A stretch of DNA of 64,000 nucleotides from Segatella maculosa DSM 19339 = JCM 15638 (GCF_000382385.1 NZ_KB908321.1:124001-188000); one strand, 5' to 3'. Counted from the stretch's first letter, positions 1 to 8,817 are shown. Program-made: numbers and translations. Notes: generated by a model not told the origin, from the letters alone.

Positions 1-599
1 CAGGCCCGTCGGAGGTGTGCGTCATCGCCGACGACACGTGCAATCCCGCATACGTTGCGGCCGACCTTCTCTCGCAGGCCGAGCACGGCACCGACTCACA
101 AGTGCTTTTGATTGCCACTTCGGAAGAGGCTTTGCTGGCCATCGAAAGCGAAACCGACAAGCAATTGCAACGGCTGCCCCGCAAGGATATGGCCGAAAAG
201 ACGTTGGAACATTCACGGTTCGTCTTGGTGCACGACACTGATGAGGCCATGGCCTTGAGCAATGCCTACGCACCCGAGCATCTCATCCTTGCTGTCGAAG
301 ATGCCGAAAACCTTTCAAAACAAGTCACGAATGCGGGCAGTGTCTTTTTGGGAAACTATGCCTGCGAGAGTGCAGGCGATTATGCCAGCGGAACCAACCA
401 CACCCTGCCAACGCACGGCCATGCAACGGCATACAGCGGCGTGAATCTTGACAGCTATAATCGCAAGATTACCTTCCAGCACCTGACGCGTGAAGGCGTC
501 CGGAGCATCGGAAAGGCCGTGGTGTGCATGGCCGAGAACGAACAGTTGGAGGCCCATGCCAACGCGATGCGCATCAGAATCAATGACACCAACCCCTAA
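1..599 (+). CDS. hisD: Histidinol dehydrogenase, C-terminal part (cut by window edge)
   Basis: HisD oxidises L-histidinol to L-histidine in two NAD-dependent steps, the last reactions of histidine synthesis in the cytosol. The reading frame is already open at base 3 and reads GPSEVCVIADD, followed by NPAYVAADLLSQAEHG, which is the conserved HisD stretch ending in the zinc-binding Gln-His pair. The GTG at 15 is therefore an internal valine and not a start. About 200 residues are visible; the family is usually about 430 long, so the N-terminal half lies outside the window. The end shows the HTLPTHGHA segment with its conserved histidines. hisC follows after 12 bp, so the two are surely cotranscribed. 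Identification is secure. Confidence 0.96.
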   Translation, partial: GPSEVCVIADDTCNPAYVAADLLSQAEHGTDSQVLLIATSEEALLAIESETDKQLQRLPRKDMAEKTLEHSRFVLVHDTDEAMALSNAYAPEHLILAVEDAENLSKQVTNAGSVFLGNYACESAGDYASGTNHTLPTHGHATAYSGVNLDSYNRKITFQHLTREGVRSIGKAVVCMAENEQLEAHANAMRIRINDTNP

Positions 600-611
600 A
601 GCAGGCCTAAG

Positions 612-1646
612 ATGAAAGAAATCAAGGCACTTTGCCGCCCCAATATATGGCGTTTGGCCGCCTACAGCTGTGCTAGAACCGAGTTCTCGGGCCGTTCGGC
701 CACCGTGTTTCTCGATGCGAACGAGAACCCCTTCAATAAGCCGTTCAACAGATATCCCGACCCTTTGCAGCAGGAATTGAAGCAGTTGCTCTCTGCCGTA
801 AAGGGTGTTCCGGCAGAGAATATCTTTCTGGGCAACGGGAGCGACGAGGCCATCGACCTGCCTTATCGCATCTTCTGCGAACCCGGCATCGACAATGTCG
901 TGGCTATCGCACCCACCTACGGCATGTACGAGGTGTGCGCCGATGTCAACAACGTGGAATACCGGCCCGTGTTGCTTGATGCCGATTATCGGATAACGGC
1001 AGACAAACTTTTAGGAGCCTGCGATGCGCACACGAAACTGATGTGGATTTGCTCGCCCAACAATCCGACGGGAAACCTGATCGACCGTGAGGCGATAGAG
1101 AAAGTGTTGCAAATGTTCCAAGGCATCGTCATCATCGACGAAGCCTATAGCGACTTTGCCAACGCCCGCCCGTTCAGACATGAATTGGCGAGCCACCCCA
1201 ACCTCATCGTGCTCAACACGATGAGCAAGGCGTGGGGGTGCGCGGCCATCAGACTGGGCATGGCCTTTGCCTCTAAGGATATTATCGGCCTGTTCAACAA
1301 GGTGAAATATCCCTACAACGTCAATGCGTTGACCCAGCGACAGGCTATCGATGCACTGAAAGACCCGTTCGCCGTGGACAAATGGGTCTCCATCATCAAG
1401 CAAGAGCGAACGCGCGTCATGCAGGCCTTTGAAGACCTTCCCATTTGCAAGAAGGTTTATCCCACGGAAGCCAACTTCTTCCTTGCACGGGTGACCGATG
1501 CACAGGGCATCTATGATTATCTCGTCGACCGAGGCATCATTGTGCGCAACCGTACACGCATCACGCTTTGCGACGATTGCCTGCGCATCACCATCGGGAC
1601 GAAATCCGAGAATCAGGAACTGCTGGCCGCGCTAAGAAAGCTGTGA
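612..1646 (+). CDS. hisC: Histidinol-phosphate aminotransferase
   Basis: HisC is a pyridoxal-phosphate aminotransferase of fold type I that converts imidazole-acetol phosphate and glutamate to histidinol phosphate. The 344-residue protein has the family's N-terminal LDANENPF segment, the SPNNPTG motif, the DEAYSDF motif that contacts the cofactor ring, and the Schiff-base lysine in TMSKAWG at residue 206. Length is typical. It starts 12 bp after hisD. In related genomes hisB commonly follows hisC in a hisG-D-C-B order, but here the next gene is convergent and unrelated, so the operon ends early. Family assignment is secure; specificity for histidinol phosphate is supported by the hisD neighbour. 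Confidence 0.96.
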   Translation: MKEIKALCRPNIWRLAAYSCARTEFSGRSATVFLDANENPFNKPFNRYPDPLQQELKQLLSAVKGVPAENIFLGNGSDEAIDLPYRIFCEPGIDNVVAIAPTYGMYEVCADVNNVEYRPVLLDADYRITADKLLGACDAHTKLMWICSPNNPTGNLIDREAIEKVLQMFQGIVIIDEAYSDFANARPFRHELASHPNLIVLNTMSKAWGCAAIRLGMAFASKDIIGLFNKVKYPYNVNALTQRQAIDALKDPFAVDKWVSIIKQERTRVMQAFEDLPICKKVYPTEANFFLARVTDAQGIYDYLVDRGIIVRNRTRITLCDDCLRITIGTKSENQELLAALRKL

Positions 1647-1722
1647 GTGGCTTTCCCGCGGCATTCGGGGCATCTGATATGAGTTCTTAAGGGAAGAATT
1701 ACCCCCAATCAGTCATAAAAAA

Positions 1723-1744
1723 GATTGCGCTCCGGGGCGCAATC
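1723..1744 (+). terminator. GC-rich hairpin downstream of hisC
   Basis: GATTGCGC (1723-1730) and GCGCAATC (1737-1744) form a perfect 8-bp stem with a 6-nt loop, 76 bp after hisC. It is not followed by a clear T run, so its role as a terminator is a guess. It is also the first, variant unit of the tandem array that follows. Confidence 0.4.
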
Positions 1745-2107
1745 AATATTTCTTTCGTTTTGGCACTTGCGCGCTGTGCGCAGTTAACACAGCTTAACGG
1801 GCGAGACTTCTGTACCCCTACGATGTTAACGCAGCTTAACAGGCGAGACTTGCGTACCCCTACAATGTTAACGCAGCTTAATGGGTGAGACTTGCGCACG
1901 TTGCGCACTTAACATAGCTTAACAGGCGGAACTTGCGCACATTGCGCAGTTAACACAGCTTAACAGGCGGGACTTTCGTACCCCTGCAATGTTAACGCAG
2001 CTTAACGGGCGAGACTTGCGCACGTTGCGCAGTTAACACATGTTTACGTTTGAGACCTTCGCCCGGGTGCGCAAGCTATATTTTATTCGTTTTGAGGCTT
2101 GCGCATG
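1723..2107. repeat. Tandem palindromic repeat array, 41-42 bp step
   Basis: This fills the 495-bp gap between hisC and the convergent zinc-ribbon gene. Units start with GTTAAC and the copies begin at 1783, 1825, 1867, 1908, 1949, 1991 and 2032, so the step is 42, 42, 41, 41, 42, 41. Half of the units carry the palindromic core GCGCACGTTGCGC; the others carry GTACCCCTACAAT at the same place. The last unit (2032-2073) and the first (1723-1782) match, on the opposite strand, units of the array at 30759-31093. No gene is visible here; short open frames through it are a by-product of the repetition. Confidence 0.9.
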
Positions 2108-2141
2108 CGGGAAAAGCGAATAATCGGTTTAGATTCGAATG

Positions 2142-3188
2142 TTATTCGAGTATCTTGACCATGTTGAACGAGCTGATTTTGTCGTTGGGGCTAACTTTTG
2201 CGCTGATGCGGAAAGTGCTCTTGCCGCTTTTCGATGCGTCTTCGGACTCTTTCAGCTGGACGGCGGAGAATTTCACGGTGTATTCGTATTCGCCCTCGCC
2301 CACTTCTTTCTTGTCGATGGAATAGTCGTTGTTGATGCGCCAGTTCATGTTGGTGATGTCGTCTTTCCACAGTTTGTTGAGGAATGTTGACACGTCGCTT
2401 CGGGTGGCGTCCGACTTGCCGAGGAACGAGGTCATGATGCTTTCGCAGGTGCTTGTCAGTGCGGTTTCGTCGCGCGAGTTGATGCTTTGGAAGAAGTGGC
2501 GGAAGAGGCTGGCGATCATAGTTTTCTCTTCGGGTTGCACGGTCTTGGCATTCACGTTTTTGATGCCGTCTTTAGCCTCGTCCACGTATTCTCCGTTGGG
2601 ATGGCGTTGCAGGTAGCTGTTGTAGGCATCGGGCGTGTTGGTCGTTGAGGCGGTGATCCAGTCGAGCGAGTCGATCTTGTGCTCAGCCTCGGCTTTGTGG
2701 GGAGAGTTGGGATGGTTTGCAAGATAGTCTTCGAAGACCGACTTCGAGTTGCTCACCAAGGCGTTTGTCCAGTCTCTGTCGCTCTGCATGAGCAGCGTCA
2801 GGTGGGCCTGAATGCTGTCGATGTGCGCTCTCGGGGCATCGGTGAAGGTGTCCAAGTAGGCCTGCAGCACGGCAGGGTCAGACGACCTCATGGCATATTC
2901 GTATTCGTCTTGCTCCTTGCCGGCCTGTGCATCGTGATAGAAATAGAATCCTGCGGCGCAGGCGACCAGTGCGATGACGAGGCAAATGATGAGCAGATTC
3001 TTCGTGTCTTTTTTCTTTTTTTCGTTGTCGGGCCGTTGCGGTCTGTCGGTTTCCGACGTTGGGGGGACAGGTGGAGGAGTTGTCGTTGCGGGCTTGACTT
3101 TCCCTGCTATTTCCACACCACATTTGGGACAAATGGGAGCCTTGTCGCTGACAGGGTTCCCGCATTCCGGACATTTTATTATTGCCAT
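2142..3188 (-). CDS. Zinc-ribbon, single-span membrane protein
   Basis: The 348-residue protein starts with a zinc ribbon of two CxxC pairs (IKCPECG and ICPKCG, residues 4-25), followed by a proline-rich linker and a lysine-rich stretch, then one membrane span (LLIICLVIALVACAAGFYFY, about residues 65-84). The ribbon would thus be cytosolic and the rest periplasmic. Residues about 85-215 look like short helical repeats with recurring YL.-HP/AP spacing, resembling degenerate tetratricopeptide units, and the C-terminal 130 residues may form an NTF2-like or Cys-poor alpha/beta domain. I do not know its function. It lies 25 bp behind the lysozyme gene on the same strand and has no promoter of its own visible, so it is probably cotranscribed. 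Confidence 0.85.
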   Translation of the reverse strand: MAIIKCPECGNPVSDKAPICPKCGVEIAGKVKPATTTPPPVPPTSETDRPQRPDNEKKKKDTKNLLIICLVIALVACAAGFYFYHDAQAGKEQDEYEYAMRSSDPAVLQAYLDTFTDAPRAHIDSIQAHLTLLMQSDRDWTNALVSNSKSVFEDYLANHPNSPHKAEAEHKIDSLDWITASTTNTPDAYNSYLQRHPNGEYVDEAKDGIKNVNAKTVQPEEKTMIASLFRHFFQSINSRDETALTSTCESIMTSFLGKSDATRSDVSTFLNKLWKDDITNMNWRINNDYSIDKKEVGEGEYEYTVKFSAVQLKESEDASKSGKSTFRISAKVSPNDKISSFNMVKILE

Positions 3189-3213
3189 ACTGTTGTTGTT
3201 ATAAAGGTTATTG

Positions 3214-3912
3214 TCAGTGTTTGAATCTTATTTCACGCAGGCTGTGGCGGTCCATAAACCGGCTTTTGTCCACATAGCCGTTGATACCGTTGATGCGGCC
3301 TTTTCCGGTGTATTGCCACAACGTGTATTCGCGGTCGTCGGCAAGGACGGGCGTGCGGTCGGTGTATTGTGCAATCATCAGCTTGTAGCCGTCGATTTTG
3401 CCTTGCAGATAGTTGTTGTAGAAGTTGACGAACGTGTAGAGCAGCGGCCTCTGGTTGTAGGCCTTCTCTACCATGGCGATGAATTTGAACAGCGAGTCGC
3501 AGAAGGCTTCGGTGTCGAGGCCGCCCTTTGTCTCGATGTCGATCATCGGGATGAGGTCTTGCTTGGCTGGCTGGCATTGGGTGGTGAAGTTGCGCAGTTG
3601 GAGAGCAAGGTCGGTCTTGGGCCGGAAAAAGTGGTATGAGCCAACTTTCAGTCCGTATTTGTGTGCCAGTTCGATGTTGCGCTCGTATTTCCGGTCGATA
3701 TGGTCGCCGCCCTCGGTGGCTTTCAGATAGACGTAGGCCATCTTGGAGTTCTCGCCCAGTGTTTCCCAGAACACGTCTCCCTGATAGTGGCTCAAGTCAA
3801 TGCCATGCACATGGGTGCACGTGTCTTCACATTGAATGTAGTCCTGCGCCTTCATTGCCGTTGTGGAGAGGAGCGTAAGTAGGAGGGCCGTGTATGTCTT
3901 CTTGAAACTCAT
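3214..3912 (-). CDS. Secreted GH25 lysozyme-like hydrolase
   Basis: GH25 enzymes cut the N-acetylmuramic acid to N-acetylglucosamine bond of peptidoglycan. The 232-residue protein has a signal peptide (KKTYTALLLTLLSTTAMKAQ) and then the GH25 landmarks: GIDLSHYQG with the conserved aspartate, YLKATEG, VGSYHFFRP, PMIDIET with the catalytic Asp-x-Glu pair, and LWQYT near the end. Length is typical for a single-domain enzyme. A good promoter lies so close to the ATG (3910-3912) that the message would have almost no leader. It heads a two-gene unit with the zinc-ribbon gene. Role could be wall remodelling or attack on other bacteria; the sequence does not tell which. Confidence 0.93.
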   Translation of the reverse strand: MSFKKTYTALLLTLLSTTAMKAQDYIQCEDTCTHVHGIDLSHYQGDVFWETLGENSKMAYVYLKATEGGDHIDRKYERNIELAHKYGLKVGSYHFFRPKTDLALQLRNFTTQCQPAKQDLIPMIDIETKGGLDTEAFCDSLFKFIAMVEKAYNQRPLLYTFVNFYNNYLQGKIDGYKLMIAQYTDRTPVLADDREYTLWQYTGKGRINGINGYVDKSRFMDRHSLREIRFKH

Positions 3913-3917
3913 GGCTG

Positions 3918-3948
3918 CAAAATTACCCTAAAAAGGCATAATGGCAAA
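3918..3948 (-). promoter_or_regulatory. Promoter of the lysozyme gene
   Basis: On the minus strand TTTG (3948-3945), a 19-bp spacer, and TAATTTTG (3925-3918) match the Bacteroidota consensus exactly. The box ends only 5 bases before the ATG, so transcription should begin at or next to the start codon. Confidence 0.75.
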
Positions 3949-4058
3949 ATAAATTAATTTTATTTTGCTTATTCTGCACGTGCATTTGTTATAAAACTCC
4001 GGGAAGAAAGTAGGGAAAATTGAATCGGGAGATCAAAATTCTCATATCAAAACTCGCG

Positions 4059-4739
4059 TTATTCCTCAATTTTCGGAAGACTTTTTGAGAAATTCGACAG
4101 CAGATTGCCGATGGTCTCCATGGGGGCATAAGTAAGATAGCTTATATTTCGGCATAGTAATCTTCGGGTGTTGTGTGGAGGGAGGCCATTATCTTGTCCG
4201 GCGTGTTGCGCTTCGTCACGTTCGATGTTGCTGATGGAACGGAGGGTTAGTGGAACGGCATTCCGCTCTATCCGCTTCACGAAAGGAAGTTCGTCTTTGC
4301 TGAATCCCAAAAGACAGGTGAGGACGCTTCCTTGAAGCTGTGCCAAGCGCGCGATATGCAGTTTTGCCAGCCAATGTTCCAGTTTCACGAAGTTGACCTT
4401 GTCGCCGCGTGAGCGCAAGTATTGCCCCAGTTGTATAATGCCGCGGACAGGCATTCCGTAATTCATCGTTGCATTGACATTGCTGACGATGATGCGCAGG
4501 AGGTAGATGGTTTCGATGGAAGTGTCGATGGCGTGTGGCTCCTCTCGCTGTATTTTCTTCAATCGCCTGTTCAGTATCGGATTTGATAAGGCAATTTCTC
4601 CGGCCGGCATGTCGGCGATATGCTTCATGATTGCCATGAGCTTTCTTATCTTGAACCTTGACATGGGTTCCAACCGTTCTTGGGTTTGGAAGTTGTCAAT
4701 CCTGAGTTTCGTAAAAAGATTGCGATAGATGATGTGCAT
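4059..4739 (-). CDS. Conserved protein of unknown function
   Basis: The 226-residue basic protein begins MHIIYRNLFTKLRIDNF and shows no signal peptide, membrane span or recognisable catalytic motif. It appears mostly helical. Similar openings (MHIIYRNLF) occur in uncharacterised proteins of Bacteroidales, so I believe it is a genuine family, but I cannot give a function. It is the last of four genes on the minus strand, 17 bp behind the antiporter gene, and would be transcribed with the altronate dehydratase gene. The 146-bp gap on its far side, up to the lysozyme gene, holds only the lysozyme promoter and AT-rich sequence. Confidence 0.75.
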   Translation of the reverse strand: MHIIYRNLFTKLRIDNFQTQERLEPMSRFKIRKLMAIMKHIADMPAGEIALSNPILNRRLKKIQREEPHAIDTSIETIYLLRIIVSNVNATMNYGMPVRGIIQLGQYLRSRGDKVNFVKLEHWLAKLHIARLAQLQGSVLTCLLGFSKDELPFVKRIERNAVPLTLRSISNIERDEAQHAGQDNGLPPHNTRRLLCRNISYLTYAPMETIGNLLSNFSKSLPKIEE

Positions 4740-4756
4740 AGAACGGACGGGACAGG

Positions 4757-6049
4757 TTAGGAGAACTTCTTGGGATACCGCAGCAGAATTGACATCAATG
4801 CTGCTACGCCAATGGCCATCGGATAGTAAAGGTAGGAGAGGATTTGTATAGGGTTCACCCCGGCCAATCCTGCGGCCAGCAGCATCTGGACGCCGTAGGG
4901 AATAAGTCCTTGTACGCAGCAGGAGAAGGTGTCCAGTATGCTGGCGGCCTTGCGGTTATCGACACCGTATTTGTCTCCTATCTTCTTTGCAATGGAACCT
5001 ACGGTCAAAATGGCCACCGTATTATTGGCTGTACAGATGTTGACAAACGAGACAAGCGTTGCAATGGATAATTCTGCTCCGCGTTTGCCGTTGATTTTTC
5101 GGGTCATCTTATCGATGATATAATCAATGCCACCATTCTCACGGATTATCTCCAACATTCCGCCAGCCATCATCGCAATAATGACGAGCTCGCCCATGCC
5201 GAGGACGCCGTCGCCCATGACCGAGAACCAGCTGTAGACATTGTAGTCACCGGTTGCCATGCCGATGATGCCGCACAAGAAGAGCCCCAGTGTAAGCACG
5301 GCCATGACGTTCATGCCTGCAATGGCTGTAATCAAAACTATAAGATAGGGGAGCATCTTGATATATTCAACTGGAGGAACCGTGGTTGGGGCACTGATTT
5401 CGTTTCCCAAAAAGAAATAAATAATGAGGATAATAAGGGCTGCCGGTGCCACGATGGCGAAGTTCACGCGGAATTTGTCTTTCATAGCACAGCCTTGCGT
5501 CTGTGTTGCAACTACCGTTGTGTCCGAGATAAACGAAAGATTGTCGCCGAAATAGGCTCCACCAACAATGACTGCCGTCATCAGGGCTGTGTTGAAGCCT
5601 GTGGAGTGGGCTATGCCGGCTGCAATGGGAACCAAGGCCACGACCGTTCCCACACTGGTGCCGATAGACACGGATATGAAACACGCCGCCAAAAATAGTC
5701 CCGGTAACAGCATGTCCGACGGCAGATAATGAAGCGTGAAGTTTACGGTCGTATCAATGGCTCCCATGCTCTTTGCCGATGCGGCAAACGCACCGGCTAA
5801 GACATAAATCCAAAGCATGAGCATCAGATTACCGGCCCCGGCACCCCGGCTGAACATGTCTATCCTTTTCGTTATGGGAAGACCACCCGATATGATGATG
5901 GCATAGATACTCGACAGCATGAAAGCGACAGAGAGCGAGAGATTGGGCTCGTTTTTCCCTTTGTCGACGGAATAGATTGTAAACATCACGATGAATGCAA
6001 TCAGCATGAAGAGTGGCGATAGGGCCAGTAATCCTTTCTTATTACTCAA
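4757..6049 (-). CDS. NhaC-type Na+/H+ antiporter family membrane protein
   Basis: The 430-residue protein is hydrophobic throughout, with about 11 membrane spans. It contains the family's GTSVGTVVALVPIA and GGAYFGDNLSFISDTTV stretches, the latter carrying the polar residues thought to line the ion path. Members exchange sodium for protons or carry organic anions (for example malate/lactate type). Its position between altronate dehydratase (10 bp upstream) and an unknown protein in a regulator-led operon suggests it might move a sugar acid or a catabolic end product rather than serve general salt balance; that is inference. Family call is firm, substrate unknown. Confidence 0.85.
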   Translation of the reverse strand: MSNKKGLLALSPLFMLIAFIVMFTIYSVDKGKNEPNLSLSVAFMLSSIYAIIISGGLPITKRIDMFSRGAGAGNLMLMLWIYVLAGAFAASAKSMGAIDTTVNFTLHYLPSDMLLPGLFLAACFISVSIGTSVGTVVALVPIAAGIAHSTGFNTALMTAVIVGGAYFGDNLSFISDTTVVATQTQGCAMKDKFRVNFAIVAPAALIILIIYFFLGNEISAPTTVPPVEYIKMLPYLIVLITAIAGMNVMAVLTLGLFLCGIIGMATGDYNVYSWFSVMGDGVLGMGELVIIAMMAGGMLEIIRENGGIDYIIDKMTRKINGKRGAELSIATLVSFVNICTANNTVAILTVGSIAKKIGDKYGVDNRKAASILDTFSCCVQGLIPYGVQMLLAAGLAGVNPIQILSYLYYPMAIGVAALMSILLRYPKKFS

Positions 6050-6059
6050 TCTCTTTGTT

Positions 6060-7556
6060 TTATAAAGTTACACCGTTTTTGAAAATGGCTATCTCTCTGT
6101 AGTCGTTGATTTCGTTTCTGACCAAATCGCCGCTTACAGTAGCGATAATCTTGTCAGTAAAGCGGTTCCTGAGACTGTCCATGTCCGTTCCCTCCACGAG
6201 CTCTCCCGCATTGAAGTCAATCCAGTTGCGCTTCGTGTTGTAAAGATTAGAATTGGTGCTTATCTTCATTGTGGGGACGAAAGTGCCGAAAGGCGTACCG
6301 CGCCCCGTGGTAAACAGCACCAACTGGCAACCCGACGCAGCCAGCGCCGTGGCGGCGACCAAATCGTTTCCGGGGGCAGACAGCAGGTTCAGTCCGTTAT
6401 GTCGCAGGCGTTCTCCATATTCAAGAACACCGCTGACAGGGGCACGTCCACACTTCTGTGTGCATCCCAAAGCTTTATCTTCTAAGGTAGATATTCCGCC
6501 GGCCTTGTTTCCGGGAGAAGGATTCTCGCCGACGGGTTCGCCATGACTGAGAAAATAATCTTTGAAATCGTTGATCAGGCTTACGGTCTTCTGAAACAGC
6601 TGCGGTGTCTTACAGCGGTTCATAAGAATGGTCTCTGCCCCGAATATTTCCGGAACCTCCGTGAGAATGGTCGTACCACCTTGTGCAACTAGCCAGTCTG
6701 AGAATTCGCCGACAAGCGGATTGGCCGTTATGCCACTGAAACCGTCGCTTCCTCCACATTTCAGACCAACGCGCAGTTTGCTGACGGGAACTTCGCTACG
6801 CTTGTCTTGTGCGGCTTTCGCGTAGAGCTGTCGTAGGAGCTTCATTCCTTCTTCCATCTCGTCGCCCTCGACCTTCTGGGTTATAAGAAGCTGAATTCTG
6901 TCGGCATCATAATCTCCTAACAGTCGCATGAAGTCTTCGGGTTGATTGTTCTCGCAGCCCAACGACAATACCAGTACGGCACCGGCATTAGGATGCAGAC
7001 AAATGTCGCGAAGTATTTTGCGCGTGTTCTCGTGGTCGTCACCCAATTGCGAGCAGCCATAGTTGTGGTGCCAAGCATGCACGGCATCGATACCTTCGAG
7101 CCGAGTCTCTTGTTCCAGTTGCTTTGCCAAACGTTCGGCTATGCCATTCACGCAACCCACCGTCGGGACTATCCAGACTTCATTCCGCACACCCACTTCA
7201 CCATTCTTCCGGACGTATCCCTTGAAGGTCCTGTGCTCATCTTTAATGTCGAGCACCTCTTCCACGGGTTTGTATTCATAGTTCAGCGTGCCCGCAAGAT
7301 TGGTCCCGATATTGTGCTCGTTGACCCATTCGCCCGCTTCGAGGTTCTCTTTTGCATGGCCGATAGGGTAGCCGTATTTGATGATGTTCTCTCCTTTTGC
7401 CGTGTCACGCAGTAAAATCTTATGTCCGGCAGGCGTGTCTTGGCGTACCGTGATGCGTCGCCCGCCGATTTCCAGTGTCTCTCCTTTGTCAATAGGGCGA
7501 AGGCAGACGACGACCGTGTCGGCCTTGTTGATTTGTAAGTAAGCAGTTTGTTTCAT
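6060..7556 (-). CDS. uxaA: Altronate dehydratase family protein (UxaA)
   Basis: UxaA removes water from D-altronate to give 2-keto-3-deoxygluconate, a step in galacturonate breakdown. The 498-residue protein has the N-terminal SAF domain (about residues 1-95, with GETLEIGGRRITV and AGHKILLRD) and the large C-terminal UxaA/GarD domain, with WHHNYGCSQLGDDHENTR, LSLGCENNQPEDF and GLKCGGSDGFSG, the cysteines being candidate iron ligands. Length fits full altronate dehydratases. Galactarate dehydratase is a close relative and cannot be excluded. The LacI-type regulator gene lies 25 bp upstream, an arrangement expected for sugar-acid catabolism. Other pathway genes (uxaB, uxaC, kdgK) are not in the window. 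Confidence 0.88.
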   Translation of the reverse strand: MKQTAYLQINKADTVVVCLRPIDKGETLEIGGRRITVRQDTPAGHKILLRDTAKGENIIKYGYPIGHAKENLEAGEWVNEHNIGTNLAGTLNYEYKPVEEVLDIKDEHRTFKGYVRKNGEVGVRNEVWIVPTVGCVNGIAERLAKQLEQETRLEGIDAVHAWHHNYGCSQLGDDHENTRKILRDICLHPNAGAVLVLSLGCENNQPEDFMRLLGDYDADRIQLLITQKVEGDEMEEGMKLLRQLYAKAAQDKRSEVPVSKLRVGLKCGGSDGFSGITANPLVGEFSDWLVAQGGTTILTEVPEIFGAETILMNRCKTPQLFQKTVSLINDFKDYFLSHGEPVGENPSPGNKAGGISTLEDKALGCTQKCGRAPVSGVLEYGERLRHNGLNLLSAPGNDLVAATALAASGCQLVLFTTGRGTPFGTFVPTMKISTNSNLYNTKRNWIDFNAGELVEGTDMDSLRNRFTDKIIATVSGDLVRNEINDYREIAIFKNGVTL

Positions 7557-7581
7557 GTTGATTGGTTGTAGTATATTTGTT

Positions 7582-8646
7582 TTATAGTTGTGTTCTTCGA
7601 TAAAAGTCGATGTTTTCCTTCATAATGAGCTCGATGGGCATGTAGTTCACGGGCTGAACCTCCTTTTTCAGCACGATAGCCCTGAATAGTGCCTCGACGC
7701 AGGAATAACCTTGCTGGTAGGCGTGTTGGGCAATCAGAAAGGAGATGCTGCCTTTCTTGAGGCACTCCGCGTTCTTGCCCACCATGTCGTAGCCCATGAT
7801 GTGAACGTCCGTGCGGTTAGTCCTTTGCAGGAACTCGCCTACGAGGTGCGCCTTTGAGCCAAACGTGATGCAATGCCGGGTGAGCGTATGCCGGGTGAAA
7901 TAGTCTTCGAGGATTGCGGCGTAGGTATCTTTCGTATCGTCGAGCGGTAGATTCACTTCGTTGATGCTCACTTCCGGGTAATGCGTTTCCATATAATGTC
8001 TGAACCCCACTTCGCGGTTCGCCTGTTGCTTGCTGACCACGCTCCCGTTCTTCGTCTGTTTCATCAGCATGATTTCCTGCGCCCCGGCAGCTTCCATCAT
8101 CAGGACTCTTGCCGCAAAATATCCGCTGCTGAATGAGTCTTGACCGTAGAACGACAGTGGACGGAGTGCCGGCAGGTAAGAGTCGAGCATAACGAAAGGA
8201 ATGCCTTGTTCATGCATGGCGTCCGTGAACTCTTGTGTGACTGCAGGCTCGGCCGGCACGATAATCACGCCGTCGGGCTGCAGTGCAAGGCATGCTTTGC
8301 TTTCCTGCCTGAACGACGCATCGTCGAAGCGTTCGTAATAAACGAGCCTTACGTTGATGTGGAAGTCGCGCCGCGCCTCCATGGCCTTGTTCGCGCCTTC
8401 CTCGATTTCCTCCCAGTAAGCCTCCTGTTCGTGCTTAGGAATGAAAAGATAGAAAGTGTAGGATTTGTTGTGTGCCAGCGCACTCGCATACATGTTCGGC
8501 TGGTAGTTCATCTCCTTAAGGGCCTGCTCCACTTTCTCCCGTGCCGGGGCCGACACGTTGGGACGCTTGTGGAGCACTCGGTCTACGGTTCCCACTGAAA
8601 CGCCCGCCCGTTCAGCAATGTCTTTGATTCTAATCATCTCGTTCAT
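7582..8646 (-). CDS. LacI-family transcriptional regulator
   Basis: The N-terminus (RIKDIAERAGVSVGTVDRVLHKRPNVS) is a LacI helix-turn-helix and hinge, followed by a periplasmic-binding-protein-like ligand domain of about 290 residues (DGVIIVPAEPAVTQEF and GYDMVGKNAECLKKG). At 354 residues it is of usual length. The variant with VDRVLH in the recognition helix region and a larger ligand domain is common in Bacteroidota sugar-acid regulators. It is first in the operon with altronate dehydratase, so it probably responds to a uronate or aldonate intermediate and controls its own operon. Start is ATG at 8646; the internal ATG at 8637 is also possible. Confidence 0.9.
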   Translation of the reverse strand: MNEMIRIKDIAERAGVSVGTVDRVLHKRPNVSAPAREKVEQALKEMNYQPNMYASALAHNKSYTFYLFIPKHEQEAYWEEIEEGANKAMEARRDFHINVRLVYYERFDDASFRQESKACLALQPDGVIIVPAEPAVTQEFTDAMHEQGIPFVMLDSYLPALRPLSFYGQDSFSSGYFAARVLMMEAAGAQEIMLMKQTKNGSVVSKQQANREVGFRHYMETHYPEVSINEVNLPLDDTKDTYAAILEDYFTRHTLTRHCITFGSKAHLVGEFLQRTNRTDVHIMGYDMVGKNAECLKKGSISFLIAQHAYQQGYSCVEALFRAIVLKKEVQPVNYMPIELIMKENIDFYRRTQL

Positions 8647-8661
8647 GTTCCTTTTTTATAT

Positions 8662-8674
8662 GTGGGGGTCCCAC
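8662..8674. promoter_or_regulatory. Palindrome in the leader of the LacI-type gene (possible operator)
   Basis: GTGGG-GGT-CCCAC is a perfect 5-bp inverted repeat 16 bp upstream of the regulator's ATG, inside the expected leader. It is a candidate self-regulation site; it could also act as an RNA hairpin near the ribosome entry site. Confidence 0.35.
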
Positions 8675-8693
8675 GGGTGCAGTCTTGTTGCTG

Positions 8694-8726
8694 CAAAATT
8701 AGCAATTAAAGTTGAATTGCACGAAA
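8694..8726 (-). promoter_or_regulatory. Promoter of the regulator-altronate operon, with inverted repeat in the spacer
   Basis: TAATTTTG lies at 8701-8694 on the minus strand. The -33 match is weak (TTTC at 8726-8723, 21-bp spacer). GCAATT (8702-8707) and AATTGC (8715-8720) form an inverted repeat entirely within the spacer, where a bound repressor would block polymerase, so it is the better operator candidate. Confidence 0.5.
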
Positions 8727-8785
8727 GTGTGGCCGTTTATTTCATCAAAATGAAATGAGTGTCTCTAATATTTCTTGACCGATTA

Positions 8786-8817
8786 TTTGGCCGTTCCGAA
8801 ATTTTGCCTTACCTTTG
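8786..8817 (+). promoter_or_regulatory. Strong promoter reading towards the fimbrillin region
   Basis: TTTG (8786-8789), a 20-bp spacer and TACCTTTG (8810-8817) match the Bacteroidota consensus. No protein gene starts soon after it; the first convincing ATG is at 9494. It therefore drives either a separate small RNA or a long structured leader. Confidence 0.7.
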
